In this document: positions 46,384 through 62,429 of the stretch, in pieces
Numbering within the stretch: the first letter of the stretch is position 1
Layout of the letters: every line of letters begins with the position of its first letter
Assembly (NCBI GenBank): GCA_049724395.1
Contig: JAUGWO010000156.1
Coordinates: forward strand, 124,001-188,000
From: Spongospora subterranea f. sp. subterranea
Lineage: Eukaryota; Endomyxa: Phytomyxea; Phytomyxea; Plasmodiophorida
Reading direction: 5' to 3'
Length of the DNA stretch: 64,000 bases
The notes under the pieces: generated by a model
The model's input: the letters and a program-made list of their open reading frames with translations, nothing else
Database searches by the model: none
What the model was told of the DNA's origin: nothing
Program-made: the position numbers and the translations under genes

Positions 46384-47653
46384 TTACTGCCTTTCCCCTT
46401 TATTGGGAACTCCAGCTTTGGGCATAACTTCGGCCCTGTCGACCATTCGAACAAAGACCTGATCCTGAGGATGGGTTTTGTCCCCTTCTGAATACGTGTA
46501 GCTTGAGGCGATGGCCAGATAGTCGCCCTTGGAGCTGAACGCCAAAGCGCTGATCGAGCTGGGATATGGAGCCAGTTGCCGGATCCGTTTTCGTGCGGCC
46601 CCATCCCAAATATTTACAATATGATCATCGCCTCCGGTGGCAAATGTGCCATATACGGGATTGAACGCAATGCAGTTTACTGGATAAACTAACTGTCGAA
46701 CGATGAATAATTTGGGGCAAGTATGTTCATCAAAACACAGATTGATACCTGTTTACCGAAAGAAGTTGCTCCTCGATGACATTTGAACGCGTATTTGCCC
46801 AGCTGAACTTCTGGATCTGGATTGATATATTCAACGGCAACACGTCCTTCAATTGATGATAGACAGTATCCAGATCCATCGGTCATGGCGGCTAACCCGC
46901 GCGTCTGGTGCCGTAATGACGACTCCCGAACCTAAAACAGCAGCAATATTGGTGGCAAATCAGCCAAACTGGGTGGAGGAACAACCTGCTCAGGAGTGGC
47001 CATGTTCCGGGTGTCGTAGATATGAACCCGGCGATCGGCGGTGGCGATCAGGAGCAGGTACGAATGGGGAACGGCGGCCATGGTATAAATCTTAGAGTGG
47101 AGAGACTGCTGATGGGTTGGCTGTTCGCCAGACCTAACATCATATAGATGGACCGACATGTCCCAAGATGATGTGGCACATAATGATGGAGATGACCACC
47201 ACGTTGGACAGAGGACCTAAACGTGTGTGATTGAGCGATATTCCATCGAGGAACGGCGGCGAGAGCTGATACCTTAGACACAGCTAGGTTGTGACCTTGT
47301 AAGGTCTGAACAGTGTGAGAGGTGTTAAGATCAGTAAGAACCGCACTGCCGTTGATGGCACCTGATATGCATTGATTTCGGCCGCACCATTGACTGGATA
47401 AGAGTGGGCACTGGCATGGATCCACAACCGATAGACATTTCTGAGATCCTATATCATACACTCTCACCGACTATTCACAACCGACGATTAGCGAATCTGG
47501 AACACGAATCGGAATCGTTTGATCTGAAAAGGGCGCACATACGTGATCCCAGGACGACACTAATAAATGATCGTCCCAATCGGCGAACTCCAGCGACGAA
47601 ATCCCATCCGACGGCGGTGACGGAAGCTCAAAATCCGGGCCCTGTCCAGCCAT
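46384..47653 (-). CDS. BUB3: Bub3/Rae1-like WD40 protein, best match Bub3
   Basis: WD40 propeller of the mitotic checkpoint Bub3 type, which brings Bub1/Mad3 to kinetochores. The start at 47653 reads [20 protein letters not shown], then [16 protein letters not shown]. Blades follow through several short introns: [39 protein letters not shown] and the hallmark [20 protein letters not shown] with KYAFKCHR, shared by Bub3 and Rae1. The end, reached by splicing, is [20 protein letters not shown], then [39 protein letters not shown] and the stop at 46384. The HP(Q/E)DQ(V/I)F(V/I)R motif near the end favours Bub3 over Rae1. EB1, another mitotic protein, is the next gene but is transcribed independently. 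Confidence 0.87.
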
Positions 47654-47870
47654 GTGTGTTGGCCAATTGCTAACGTTATTATTGATGGCGCAATCAACGT
47701 CCCTGTCGTCAAATACACCGGATTCACGTTGCGTTCCGGGTCGCGCACAATTATCGATACCACAGACGCACTTTAGTTTACATGTCGCCGATTAAAGTTG
47801 AGGTCGTTTTCTTTGGAGAAAGCGAAATTAGGGGCGAAATCGGTTGTAAAACTGGTGATCGTGATGACTT

Positions 47871-48360
47871 TCACATTGGGTCATTCTTATCTCGACCCCG
47901 TATTTCTCGCTTGGATTGAACATACGCGCGTTGATTAAGTTGCCTGGCAAATCGCCGTCCGAGGGACAGCATTATTCGCATTGTATAGACTTGGGTTGGC
48001 CCCGAAGATATTGTCAAATAAGTGATAAAACGACCGCTTATCATCTCGGAAACCTGATCGATCATGATCTGATTTTTAATCCCCGGCATTAATCTCTGTA
48101 GTTCTAAAACTGTAAATCACTGCCAATCCAACCGTGTTTTGCGCCCGATCTATGGCAAGCACCAAATCAAATATAGTGTGGTGTTCAAGATATGATAGAT
48201 AAAGAGGGGCATTGCCTTGTTACCCACCGATATCCAAGAAATGTTGAGAAGATTCAGCACCCACAGGGTCAATACAATACCAATATCGCGATATCAATAT
48301 ACCCGATCGGAGACCAAACCCATCAGCACTCTTAACACGGTTGATTGAACGAGAATTCAT
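47871..48360 (-). CDS. Hypothetical small protein, spliced
   Basis: A candidate two-exon gene. The start at 48360 gives MNSRSINRVKSADGFGLRSG and then ESSQHFLDIGG at a GTAACA donor. An acceptor near 48096 leads to LMPGIKNQIMIDQVSEMISG, then TYLTISSGPTQVYTMRIMLS and SLGRRFARQLNQRAYVQSKR, with the stop at 47871. The implied gap of about 130 nt is long for this genome, so there may be two introns with a small exon between. The basic C-terminus could suggest a mitochondrial or ribosome-associated role, but I do not recognise a family. Confidence 0.35.
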
Positions 48361-48679
48361 GACGATCTTTTATAGGGCTGCCAATCAGGTTGGCAAAATA
48401 AATATTTAATAGCTGAGAGTGATATATTTGGGGGTTTAGGCAATAATTGAGGGGAATTGAGTAGCTCGTTCCCTCAACCAAAACCTGAACTTCCCACCGA
48501 GGGATCAGGTGATCAACGCGCCGTTGAAATCTCCACAAAAACACGCTCGTAGTTGACTAAAACGGGTGGGTTTTCACCTGGTAGTGCCGCTCCACCGGGT
48601 CATCATTGGACGATGTCGCCATCCCCCTGGCGCCCCCGCCCGGAGTTTTCGACTCCCAGGGCGATTTCCAGGTGGGAAA

Positions 48680-50468
48680 ATGGCGACAACAGCTGCAGTC
48701 CTGTCGTCCACATCTCGTGCACAATGGGCTCATCTCAACTCATTACGCCAATGCCGATCCCTCGATCAATTCTCCGACCTGGTTATGAGCGCCGATCGCG
48801 ATGGCCTAGCGCCGTCGTTCAATTCAGAAACGATCGCCACGACATGTTGGGAATCCGAATACCGTTTTTCTATCGATCTTGGCCGAATCTCTGATCACAA
48901 TTCCCTGTTATAGGTCAAGCGCTAATACAATATAAGAACCCATCTGGCCCTCTTCTCAATACTTTACGGAAATGGTCAACGGCGTCCATCCGAAACCAAA
49001 TATCGCCATCAGCCGCCTCAAAATTCCTCCAATCCAGCGCCATCTTCGCTTCGGACCCCAATTACGCCCCGATCATGAACAAGCTCATCGATAGATTCCG
49101 TCAGGGTTTATCCGATTGCAGTCCCGGCGGGATCGTTGGCGGCTGTTTATCGATCGCATCGGCGGCCGAGCTGGAAATCGACCCCGAACTGTGGGGCGAT
49201 ATCGCCGATCATATCGACCGGACCCACCTCGTCTCGCAGCTATCGCTCTCGCAGATGACGAAACTGGCCGGGGCGATAACGCGCTCCAATCTCCATATTC
49301 GCCATCCGAATCTGATGGCCAAGACCATGATCCCAATGTCGCTACGATTGAAGACCGTCACGTCCGATGAACTGGGCTCGTTGTCAATGGGAAGATGTGC
49401 TGAGTTGGTCTGGTCGTTCAGTAAAGGGGCTGTTTTACCCAAGGTATCTCCTCTCGTAGTTCAATTCGTTTTATCGAGGTTTCCGCAATGCGATTTTGTT
49501 TTGACGCAAATGTGTTGGACATAGGAGTGGAGTGAGAACATTTTGTGCCCGAGATTGATGGACGATATGGGAGGGATGACGACCAAGAACCTATCACAGA
49601 TCATATGTGCAATGGCCCATTCTGCCATCTGCCCATCTGCCTTGTTCTCAACCCTTGAACGGCGTCTACACCTGTCAGATCCCATTTGCGCCTATCTCCA
49701 CCGCCCATTCACTCCTTTTCCCTCTCCAGTGACGATATTGATCGGGTTTTGTGCTCGGGAGTCTATTCCCAGCAATCGCTGGCGAATCTGTGTTGGTCTT
49801 TAGCTGTTGCCAGAAGGCCAACACAGCTCCCAAGTCTCTTCTCAGCTCTAGTCAAATCACATTCCAGTAAATCTCTTCTCATCACGTTCATTCGGAGTCC
49901 TAAATCCGACTCCATTTTTGTTCAGGTTTTGGGCCGCGCGAGCTTGCTCAGGTGCATTTGGCGTTCGAATGGGCGGATCGATTCCACCTGAGATCGATTG
50001 AAACGGCGATGATTATTCCGAAAGTGCCCGAAATGAGGGCCGAAGCGCGACGAATCTTCACGAGCACTGATCCAATTCGATCAGCAACATCAGATTTTCA
50101 CGAATCCGTTGTGTCCGCGGCGAAGCAGGTCAAATACGTCGATGTTTCGATAGTTTCGGGGACTGAACGACTGTCCCCCATAGTTATGGCCCAATATTCA
50201 GACGGAAGTTCAATGCCCAAAATCTGGATATTGGCTGGATATGGTGAATCCCGACAAGAATGACGTGTGGGAGATCAACGGTCCTCAGCATTATTGCCGA
50301 TTATCGTCCCGGGCCAGGGGAGCGACCCTGTTGAAAGCGTCAATCGTCAGGAAATCGGGCTGGAATCTGCGCTCGATCCCGTTCTACGAGTGGACATTCG
50401 GCCCTGGCAATATCGACGCCCATGTCGGTTACCTTAGAGTTAAGAATATGGGAAAGGAATATACATAA
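48680..50468 (+). CDS. RAP-domain protein (FASTK/OPR-like organellar RNA-binding)
   Basis: Predicted mitochondrial RNA-processing factor. The start at 48680 (MATTAAVLSSTSRAQWAHLN) is Ser/Thr/Arg-rich and could be a transit peptide. The middle consists of helical repeats of FASTK/OPR style: GGCLSIASAAELEIDPELWG, LSLSQMTKLAGAI, GRCAELVWSFSKGAVLP, TKNLSQIICAMAHSAICPSA and YSQQSLANLCWSLAVARRP. After splicing a 55-nt intron at about 50130-50184 it reads AAKQLWPNIQTEVQCPKSGY, then the C-terminal RAP domain VWEINGPQHY, GATLLKASIVRKSGWNLRSI and PFYEWTF. It ends KNMGKEYT. Several introns lie in the repeat part and are only approximately placed. The RNA target is unknown. Confidence 0.82.
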
Positions 50469-51138
50469 ATGTTTTTGTATTTTTCTTTCCATGTTCCCGT
50501 CCATCGGTTCTGCTTTGCACTTTACGATCGGATTCAGAACCCGATTTCTTTCAGAAACCAAACAGGGCCCACATTTGTGAGAAGTTCCGAAGTACTCGGA
50601 AGTGTAATGAGAGACTCGATTACTCACTTGACTTCAACGATTTTGTGCAAACGACGTCGTTAACTTGTTCGCCATTTTTCCATGGTCTAAGGTGTCGTGA
50701 ATGGCCTGGAAAAACCAAGGAGATTCAGTCCGATTCCCCTAATATCTGCAGAGGAAATGGTGTTGAACTGGTACTCCAAAACCGTCTGTTGGACTTTGAT
50801 CCTGTAGTATTTGTACACAGAAGGATCTCTGAGGGCCGACGGCAATAGGTTCATCCCCTATTCGAAACACTATTGCAGATTCCCCAAAGGCCAAACACTT
50901 TCCGAGATCCGCTTTAACTATGATTTACTCTATTGACTGATCAATAACAAGCATTCTTAGTCCAACACGAGAAAAACGTCCAGGCATGGATAAAGTACAG
51001 AATTGTTCCTTTGCTGAACCATCACGACAATCTAGCGAGACCATGGGATCGCGAGCCCTTTTGACGCAAAGTGATGTGCTCGGATGATCAGTGACGTTGC
51101 CGTTCTTCGTCTGTGATTGTATCGACTACATTACGGTC
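50469..51138. other. Convergent intergenic region
   Basis: About 670 bp between two converging genes. Only short frames without motifs. Nothing supported. Confidence 0.45.
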
Positions 51139-56212
<5,074 letters not shown>

Positions 56213-56752
56213 TTTTTATTCATAACGAGACCCAGCTGCATTTGTCGCCTCTCCGTTGCCGACTAGCGCATTGCGAATAATCGAATCCGATCCCAAATTC
56301 ATCTAAGGTTTCCCGTCGTTCATCTGGAAATACGGAAAGAATGTCTCAAAAGTGGAATCCGTTTCCAGAACCGATAATCGAATATACCCGAACCCAATGA
56401 CCTTATCCCACAAATGGTTCACAATCGGGTCCTGAAAACATGTCCCCAACTTCGCGTCGTTGGTAACGGTGGACCGTACTGTACTGTGTAGTCATCAACA
56501 GTGGACTTGACCTATCGCCACTGTAACATCGATATGGTATCGGACTTGTCCATGGGAAAGAGGCTGCGGTTGACGGTTGTTGTCGGGCTCCGTAATAGCC
56601 GGGGTGGACCTGGCCGAATAACAGGCTACAACTGGGTTTACTACAGTACCTTGGCAATTTTCGCCGACGTCGGGATTCGCTGGATCGCCTTGAACTGTAC
56701 CCTTTTGAAAATCGAGGTCATTGACATCAGGGAAAGGGGGTTAACTTAAGTA
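56213..56752. promoter_or_regulatory. Divergent intergenic region between BEACH and basic-protein genes
   Basis: This 540-bp stretch between two outward-facing starts should carry both promoters. Short frames only. Confidence 0.4.
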
Positions 56753-58243
56753 ATGCCGTCGGCAACGTCTGGGGTCAGTACCAGGAAAAAAAGACGAGGG
56801 CCGCTCGAATCAGATGTTTTGACGACGACAACTGGTCGTCGGCCCGCTAAGAAGACGGGATCTGTGCGATCCAAGGCTGTCGTCTCGGTTGGTCAAGAAA
56901 TTGAAGATATCAAACACTCACCAGATGATGAGTACAAGGAGTTAGCGAAAGGGGCTGAACCTTCCAAGGTCGAGGGAAACGAGAACGACTTAACTATCAA
57001 GGAAAATGGTGATTCCGATGTATCAGCCAAGAAATCTATAGATTCATCGAAACTCAGCCCATCGTTGTCCAAACCACCTCGTAAGGCCTCAAAACACGCG
57101 GTTGCTGTGCCAACAACAACGGGTCGACTACCCGCTAAAAAGACGGGATCTGTACGTTCCAAAGATGTCGTCTTGGTCGGTCAAGATGCTGAAGATATCA
57201 AACACTCACCTGATGATGAGCACAACGAGTTAGCGAAAGGGGCAAAAACATCCAAGGCCGAGAAAACCGAAAACGATTCAAATATCAAGAAACATGGTGA
57301 TTCCTTGGTGTCGCCCAAAAATTCTATTGATCGATCGCAACACAGCCCGTCCTTGTCTAAAACACCTAGAGGAACCTCAAAACGCGCTGATGCCGCATCT
57401 TCAGAATCAGTAAAACTTTCTCCTGTCACAAAGGGTCACAATCGTTCGCCAAAGAATGAGTTGCAGGGCACAGTATCGGACAATGGGGAAGATTACGACC
57501 GAGCTCTTGAAATCAACGCAACTGTCGCAGAACTTGTGGAAACCACATCGGCTAAGCGACGACGGCAATTAATCGAGCAGCTCATTGAGCAGAGGATCTT
57601 GCGACAATTCAAAGATGACGCTGTTATAACAACGGCTCTGGTTAAACTCAAGGCAGATTATACGCTGATAAACTTGAAGCCGATACCGGCTTCAGTTGCT
57701 CGATTATTCCAAGCTCAATTTAAAAACGTTGTCTTGGCAAAACCTTCAACAGTTGCGAAACTGGACAAAATATTCGCCAAACTCAATGGTCATTTCCGAT
57801 AAGCTGCTGTACATTTTTAGTATTTAAACTATTTTGTTGATGTCTCAGATGGTTTATGCGGTTCCGAGGACTGGGAATGCCAAGTCGCCCCAGTTTTGGC
57901 CAGTTGTGAGAATGACATCCACATGCATGGTCCCGAATTGGTGATGTCGCTGAGATTTGCGTCATTGCGACAGTTGGAGGCTAAAGATTACGATGCGTTT
58001 GACACCCTATGCTTTGTGTTGGAGCTTGTCAGACAATGCGTTGTGGACGGGGTCGGCCGAACTGTAAAGCATATTAAGGAGAAGGTTTGATATCAAGAAA
58101 ATTATCGATCACAGATATTCTGATAACAACTTTTGCAGAAAGATCAGTTTGACGCATCGGTTGATGACGCGCGATCTAATCAAGTTCAATTAGCGATATC
58201 ATTGTCAAAAAATAAGCTTGCACTACCTGAAAAACATCACTAA
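56753..58243 (+). CDS. Basic protein with internal tandem duplication, C-terminal domain unknown
   Basis: A 458-residue protein from three exons; introns 57789-57848 and 58085-58138 join in frame. The N-terminal half is Lys/Ser/Pro-rich and carries a near-exact internal tandem duplication with a 96-codon period. Both copies contain PAKKTGSVRSK, EDIKHSPDDE, ELAKGA and SPSLSK. The C-terminal half is helical and looks conserved: RRRQLIEQLIEQRILRQFKD, DYTLINLKPIPASVARLFQA, GLCGSEDWECQVAP, LVMSLRFASLRQLEAKDYDA and FDTLCFVLELVRQCVVDGVG. Basic KKR clusters suggest a nuclear location. SP sites could be kinase targets. I do not recognise the family. Its stop lies 33 bp from the convergent SNRNP27 stop. 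Confidence 0.7.
56828..57403 (+). repeat. Intragenic tandem duplication, two 288-bp units
   Basis: Two head-to-tail units, about 56828-57115 and 57116-57403, each beginning with a Thr-Thr-Gly-Arg segment followed by PAKKTGSVRSK. DNA similarity is high at the 5' ends (cgctaagaagacgggatctg against cgctaaaaagacgggatctg), and the period is exactly 96 codons, so the reading frame is kept. Confidence 0.85.
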
Positions 58244-58276
58244 GTTATTACATCAATAAGTTTATATAAAACGTTT

Positions 58277-58875
58277 TTAAAACGTCTTGCTCAGCGGGCG
58301 ATTAAAACCTCCTAAACCATGGCAATGAGATAACATATTATCAAAACTATCGTTTTCGTACCAAGTCGGTTCATATACTGTCGATACTGCCTCTTGCTAG
58401 GTATTCTGGCGCCAGACATTTGATTTGGGATCAGTTTCCCTTTCGATGTACTCAACGCAACCGGCAATCCTAAAGCCTGCATCATTTGATCTTCCGTCAT
58501 ATCACCATCTACAGTTTCGTTTTTGGAGGCTTCTGCTTCTTCTGCTTTAACTTGCAAGTTTCGGCGCTCTCGAGACGCATCTCGGGATAGCGAGCGGCGT
58601 GATTTGCCACGCCGACTTCTCGCATTAGGTGATGGTGAGCGGCGATAACGTCTTGGGGACTCAGATCTTAGAGCGGTTCGACCTCTCGAACGCGACCTGG
58701 ATCGACCCCTTCTGCGGGAACGAGAAGGGGATCTGGAACGGTCCCGTTTCAAAGAACGTGAGCGAGCCCGACGAAATGGAGACCGAGAACGGGCCCGGGG
58801 TGGACTACGAGAGCGGCGCCGGCGTGGAGATCGCGATCGAGATATTTGACGCCCATGGCGTCGCCGGTCGGCCAT
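58277..58875 (-). CDS. SNRNP27: U4/U6.U5 tri-snRNP 27 kDa SR protein
   Basis: Splicing factor of the U4/U6.U5 tri-snRNP. The start at 58875 (MADRRRHGRQISRSRSPRRR) opens a long RS/RR-rich domain. The conserved C-terminal domain follows: TEDQMMQALGLPVALSTSKG, KLIPNQMSGARIPSKRQYRQ and YMNRLGGFNRPLSKTF, the last part joined by a 50-nt intron. The family ends in KRxYRQYMNRxGGFNRPL, so the match is specific. 182 residues, near the usual size. The opposite strand of the RS region is open but is a shadow. Confidence 0.93.
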
Positions 58876-59013
58876 CCACCACGAATCGACGACTTTTACA
58901 AAATGACGAAGCAATTGCGATACGAAGTGAAACCCCGTGAGATAAAGGGGTAGTCTACCAGGGTTGCCTCTACCTGCTTCACCAGGATTCAATCTTGTTG
59001 TGAAGATGCAACC

Positions 59014-60168
59014 TTAACTTGGAGTACATGTTTTTTTTTTGTGATTTTGCGATAGCGGGACCTTCTCTGTAATTGTTGCTTCAGCGGAGAGATCTATTGC
59101 ATAGCTGCAATGCAGATGTGCATGGTTGCCACGATAGTTGATCGGAACCACGTGGTTTTCATAATAGGTAGGAGAATCAAGTTGAACTCGTCGCACCACA
59201 CGCGTGTGATTATGCTGATTCTGGGCCACACTGCAGCTTGCTTTGAACCATTTCTCGCGCTCTGGCAATTCTCCATTTTGGGTGACAAGCAGTGCATTGT
59301 TCCTGTTAACTGCGTACCAAATTTAAAGTGAGTTTTGCGTCCAACGCCTCTGTAGATCTGATGTCACAAGTTTGTGACACCGGCGATGTTGAATATATAT
59401 ATCATCGAAGGCGTATTGCACGATGTATACCTACTTAGAGATTACCAATCGCGGCAAGGGTTATGATAAGACTACCTCGGATTGGTGCCGACGCTAATCA
59501 GTTGCGACTGATACTCGAGGCGAGAATGGCGGTTGGTCACATCTTAAAAGCAGCACTTGCTCTTTGTCGTTGGAACTAAATCACCACAGTTGTGCATATC
59601 AATACTAAAACTGTGCTGCCGTTTCCACCAAGATTTTACCATTCAGTCCTCGAAGCTCACTCAGCTGGTTTTTGTCACTTTTTCTTTACTGCAAAAAAAG
59701 CCCATGCACTTTTCATCCGTTTCTCCGTTACAATGAGTTCAAGTGTTCAAAATTTCTAGTGGTTCACTCTTATGGTTTACTATCGCGATATGTGGCTGAA
59801 GATGAAGACAAGGCTCCAAATCAGCCAGACTGCAAGAATATTCCAGCAGTGATAGAATAGTTGTTCTAAAAACGTAAAATCGGTTTCTATCATGGCACAT
59901 ACCGCCACAGCGGAAATTACAAGTAAAGACGATGTTTGCCTTGGTCCTTGCAGTCCGGCTGATAAAGGTTTTCTTCAACGCAAACCATTCGTGATGGGTT
60001 GATGCCCTGGAAATCAACAAGTTCCGACAGCGCCAAGTGGAGATGATCGCCGATTGTCTTGCATGGAAATACCATACACACACCGGTGAAATAATGTTCA
60101 ACAGAGGAAGTGAGTTTATTTCCCAACAGAGTACAATAGAGTACCATGATAATCCAACGATAATTCAA
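59014..60168 (-). CDS. Hypothetical gene, possibly secreted
   Basis: Minus-strand blocks with protein-like composition. 60168-59917 starts MNYRWIIMVLYCTLLGNKLT, a possible signal peptide, then EHYFTGVCMVFPCKTIGDHL and PSRMVCVEENLYQPDCKD (paired Cys). 59268-59014 reads KWFKASCSVAQNQHNHTRVV, then PTYYENHVVPINYRGNHAHL and HCSYAIDLSAEA. Introns joining them could not be fixed. Its 5' end is part of an inverted duplication with 60554-60664. No family recognised. Confidence 0.33.
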
Positions 60169-60664
60169 TGATTCACGTCAATACGCCCCTGCGCTAAATT
60201 GGTTTAGAATGCTGACGTCAGTAGGTTGTGATGATTTGAAGGAATACCATCTGCTCGTGCCGCTCTTATCGCCCGGAATCGATAGAGGAGAAAGATCAAT
60301 TTGCGAAACCTACACTTGATTCAAGCACTTTTATGAAGCTGAATGGGCTGGAAAGTACATAACCAAATTCTTGGTGTCTCCAAGAGTTTCGAAGGAGCTG
60401 TACGGGTAAGCTCTTCAGAGATTCGATAATCCAGGATGCAACCAGCTCGCGAGAGGGCAGGCCGCAGGATTATCAAACCTCTGAAGAGCTTACCCGTACA
60501 GCTTCTTCGAAACGCTACTTGCTTTCCCAGAGCCTTTTAAACCATTACGATTCTTTAGCGCATGAGCGTATTGACGTGAGTCACTAAATTGTCGTTGGAT
60601 CATTACGATAAACTCACTTCTGCTTCTATTGAACGTTTACCGGTGTGTGTATGGTGTTTCCATA
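60064..60664. repeat. Nested inverted-repeat region
   Basis: The outer arms 60064-60200 and 60554-60664 are diverged inverted copies. Both, read away from the centre, contain gcgtattgacgtga, atcgttggat or a close variant, ataaactcacttc and ccggtgtgtgtatggt. Between them, arms 60386-60432 and 60467-60513 form a tight 47-bp hairpin (gtttcgaaggagctgtacgg and its complement, about three mismatches) around 34 bp. The two palindromes have different centres, so the inner one probably inserted into an older inverted duplication. Confidence 0.75.
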
Positions 60665-61226
60665 GCTTCGTTGGGTGTTCTTGAACGTCCGGCGCCCGCA
60701 TCAACGCATCTCTTCAACACGTTCGATGATGACAAGGAGATTTTTCATGACATAACGCAGTTTGGTCCCCTTGTTATGATGGGAATTCAAATCAGCTTTC
60801 GAATACTGATATGATCATCGTTTCCTAGCGGCGGACTCCCGTTTCTTGTGCGAACGACAATAAATCCTATGCTCCGATAATGTGATGACCATCCTAAACG
60901 TCTTTATATGATGATCGACATTATTGTCTAGCAAAGCTCGGTATTGACAGCCTGGATTTTCGAAGAGACTTGGACCAAATCGAAAAGGCAGCTGTTTGTC
61001 TCGATAACTCAATTCATGGAGCTGCTTGCTTTAGGTATGTGACAGTGTTTTCAGATGCGCAAAATTCCAGAGTTATGGTTGCGACGTCTGGAAAATGGAG
61101 CGGGAGTCGATAACCCCGATGTTCGAATGGTGATGCACATTGTCGGGGCATACGGCCCGCTCACGAGACGGGGCGCTATGGACGTGAACGGTCGGCTTGT
61201 CAAGGGATCGCTGTTGTTCTCCGTTT
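60629..61226 (+). CDS. Hypothetical gene, spliced
   Basis: Plus-strand candidate exons: 60629-60814 (MNVYRCVYGVSIASLGVLER ending ITQFGPLVMMGIQISFR), about 60905-61030 (DDRHYCLAKLGIDSLDFRRD then LDQIEKAAVCLDNSIHGAAC) and 61053-61226 (MRKIPELWLRRLENGAGVDN, VRMVMHIVGAYGPLTRRGAM, stop after KGSLLFSV). The junction at about 61034-61053 has GT-AG borders only 20 nt apart, so the exact splice is open. Composition is convincing in the last two blocks. No family recognised. It may be a diverged partner of the minus gene across the inverted repeat. Confidence 0.35.
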
Positions 61227-61455
61227 GACCATTGCAAGAAGTCAATCAACAGTCCACGATACCCCAAATCTGGTGTATTTATGGGTTATCCTCCGTGAAC
61301 GCCGCAGCCAGCACTTGCACAATATCAGTATCACCTCATTTACCTGAGTACAGCAAGGCGACGAGAACATAATTGGATCGGGGCGGGCAGAATACGACAA
61401 CGCTCCCAGCTTGAATCTCATTCGATAGTGCAGTTTTCAATACTCTGGGCATGCT

Positions 61456-62134
61456 ATGAAGATACTGTTCGCGTCTTTGTTTCTGTGGAAGGACGACGCC
61501 ACTGCTCCAGTAAAGTTGTTGTCGATTGACGATCTAAGCTCGTTTGGTTATTTCCAAAGAGGTACCGCTCGCGAATTTTTAGCTTTCACATCACGTACGA
61601 GTTGCCAAAGAACACAAGTCGGTCAACGCCAATCGTTATCGATATCTTTCACTGAAAAGCCATACCAATGCTATGTATGAGCATTATAGAAATTTATATT
61701 TTTGTTTTATTCATGAGGCTAATAACATCATTTGGTAGGTTTATGTTCGAGAAGATAAATTAGCTGGAACGGTTATCGCGGACCATCAATATCCACTGAA
61801 AAGTGCATTCAATGTACTTGCAGAGTTTATGAAGAGTATGGTTGCTGAGAACCCGACTGGTTGGCAACAAGCCACAGACGACATGAATTTAACATTCAAG
61901 AATATGGTGGAAGATTTTCAAAGGTTTCAGGATCCGATTGAGGCTGACAAATTGGCACAAGTCCAGAAAAACCTCGACGAAGTTAAAACAGTGATGCACA
62001 AAAACATTGAAGAGATCTTGAAGCGCGGCGAGACTATTGACAGCTTAATGGCGAAATCAGAAGACCTGTCTGGCATGTCAGTTGCCTTTTACAAGACTGC
62101 CAAGAAGAATAACCAGTGCTGTTCATATTATTAA
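61456..62134 (+). CDS. YKT6: Ykt6-type R-SNARE
   Basis: Prenylated R-SNARE acting in ER-Golgi, endosomal and vacuolar fusion. The start MKILFASLFLWKDDATAPVK opens a longin domain (FGYFQRGTAREFLAFTSR, QCYVYVREDKLAGTVIAD after splicing a 64-nt intron, 61675-61738). The SNARE coil follows: EADKLAQVQKNLDEVKTVMH and NIEEILKRGETIDSLMAKSE, with the zero-layer Arg in LKRGE. It ends AFYKTAKKNNQCCSYY. There is no TM helix, and paired Cys near the end are as in Ykt6 for palmitoylation plus prenylation. 204 residues, as in other species. The last residue of the CaaX box is Tyr, which is unusual. Confidence 0.95.
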
Positions 62135-62429
62135 AAAAGCTATATTTAACCAACCGTAGATCTCTACCTACTACAAAATGGGGCAGCACATTTGATCATC
62201 AGATATCAACAGAATGTTATGTCTTTCCTCAGTCCATTAAGTAAACCCAGAGTGGAAGCTCCTCAAAGCGTCAACTGTTTTGTTGATTAAAGCCCATTGT
62301 AAAAAGAACTGCACACAATCGTGATTCAATCGATTATTCAGTTAAATATCAGTGTGGCACGGCGGCACAAGGCAGACGGCGTGAGAATCGCATTCCACCT
62401 TGTTTAACCATTCCTATTTTCTCTTCGCC
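62135..62429. other. Short intergenic region
   Basis: About 295 bp between Ykt6 and the terminal gene. Nothing recognised. Confidence 0.45.

Noticed and set aside
50120-50260. Apparent frame change before the RAP domain
   Set aside because: A 55-nt intron joins AAKQ to LWPNIQTEVQC in frame and matches the family spacing.
58629-58940. 103-codon plus-strand frame
   Set aside because: Antisense of the RS-repeat region of SNRNP27.
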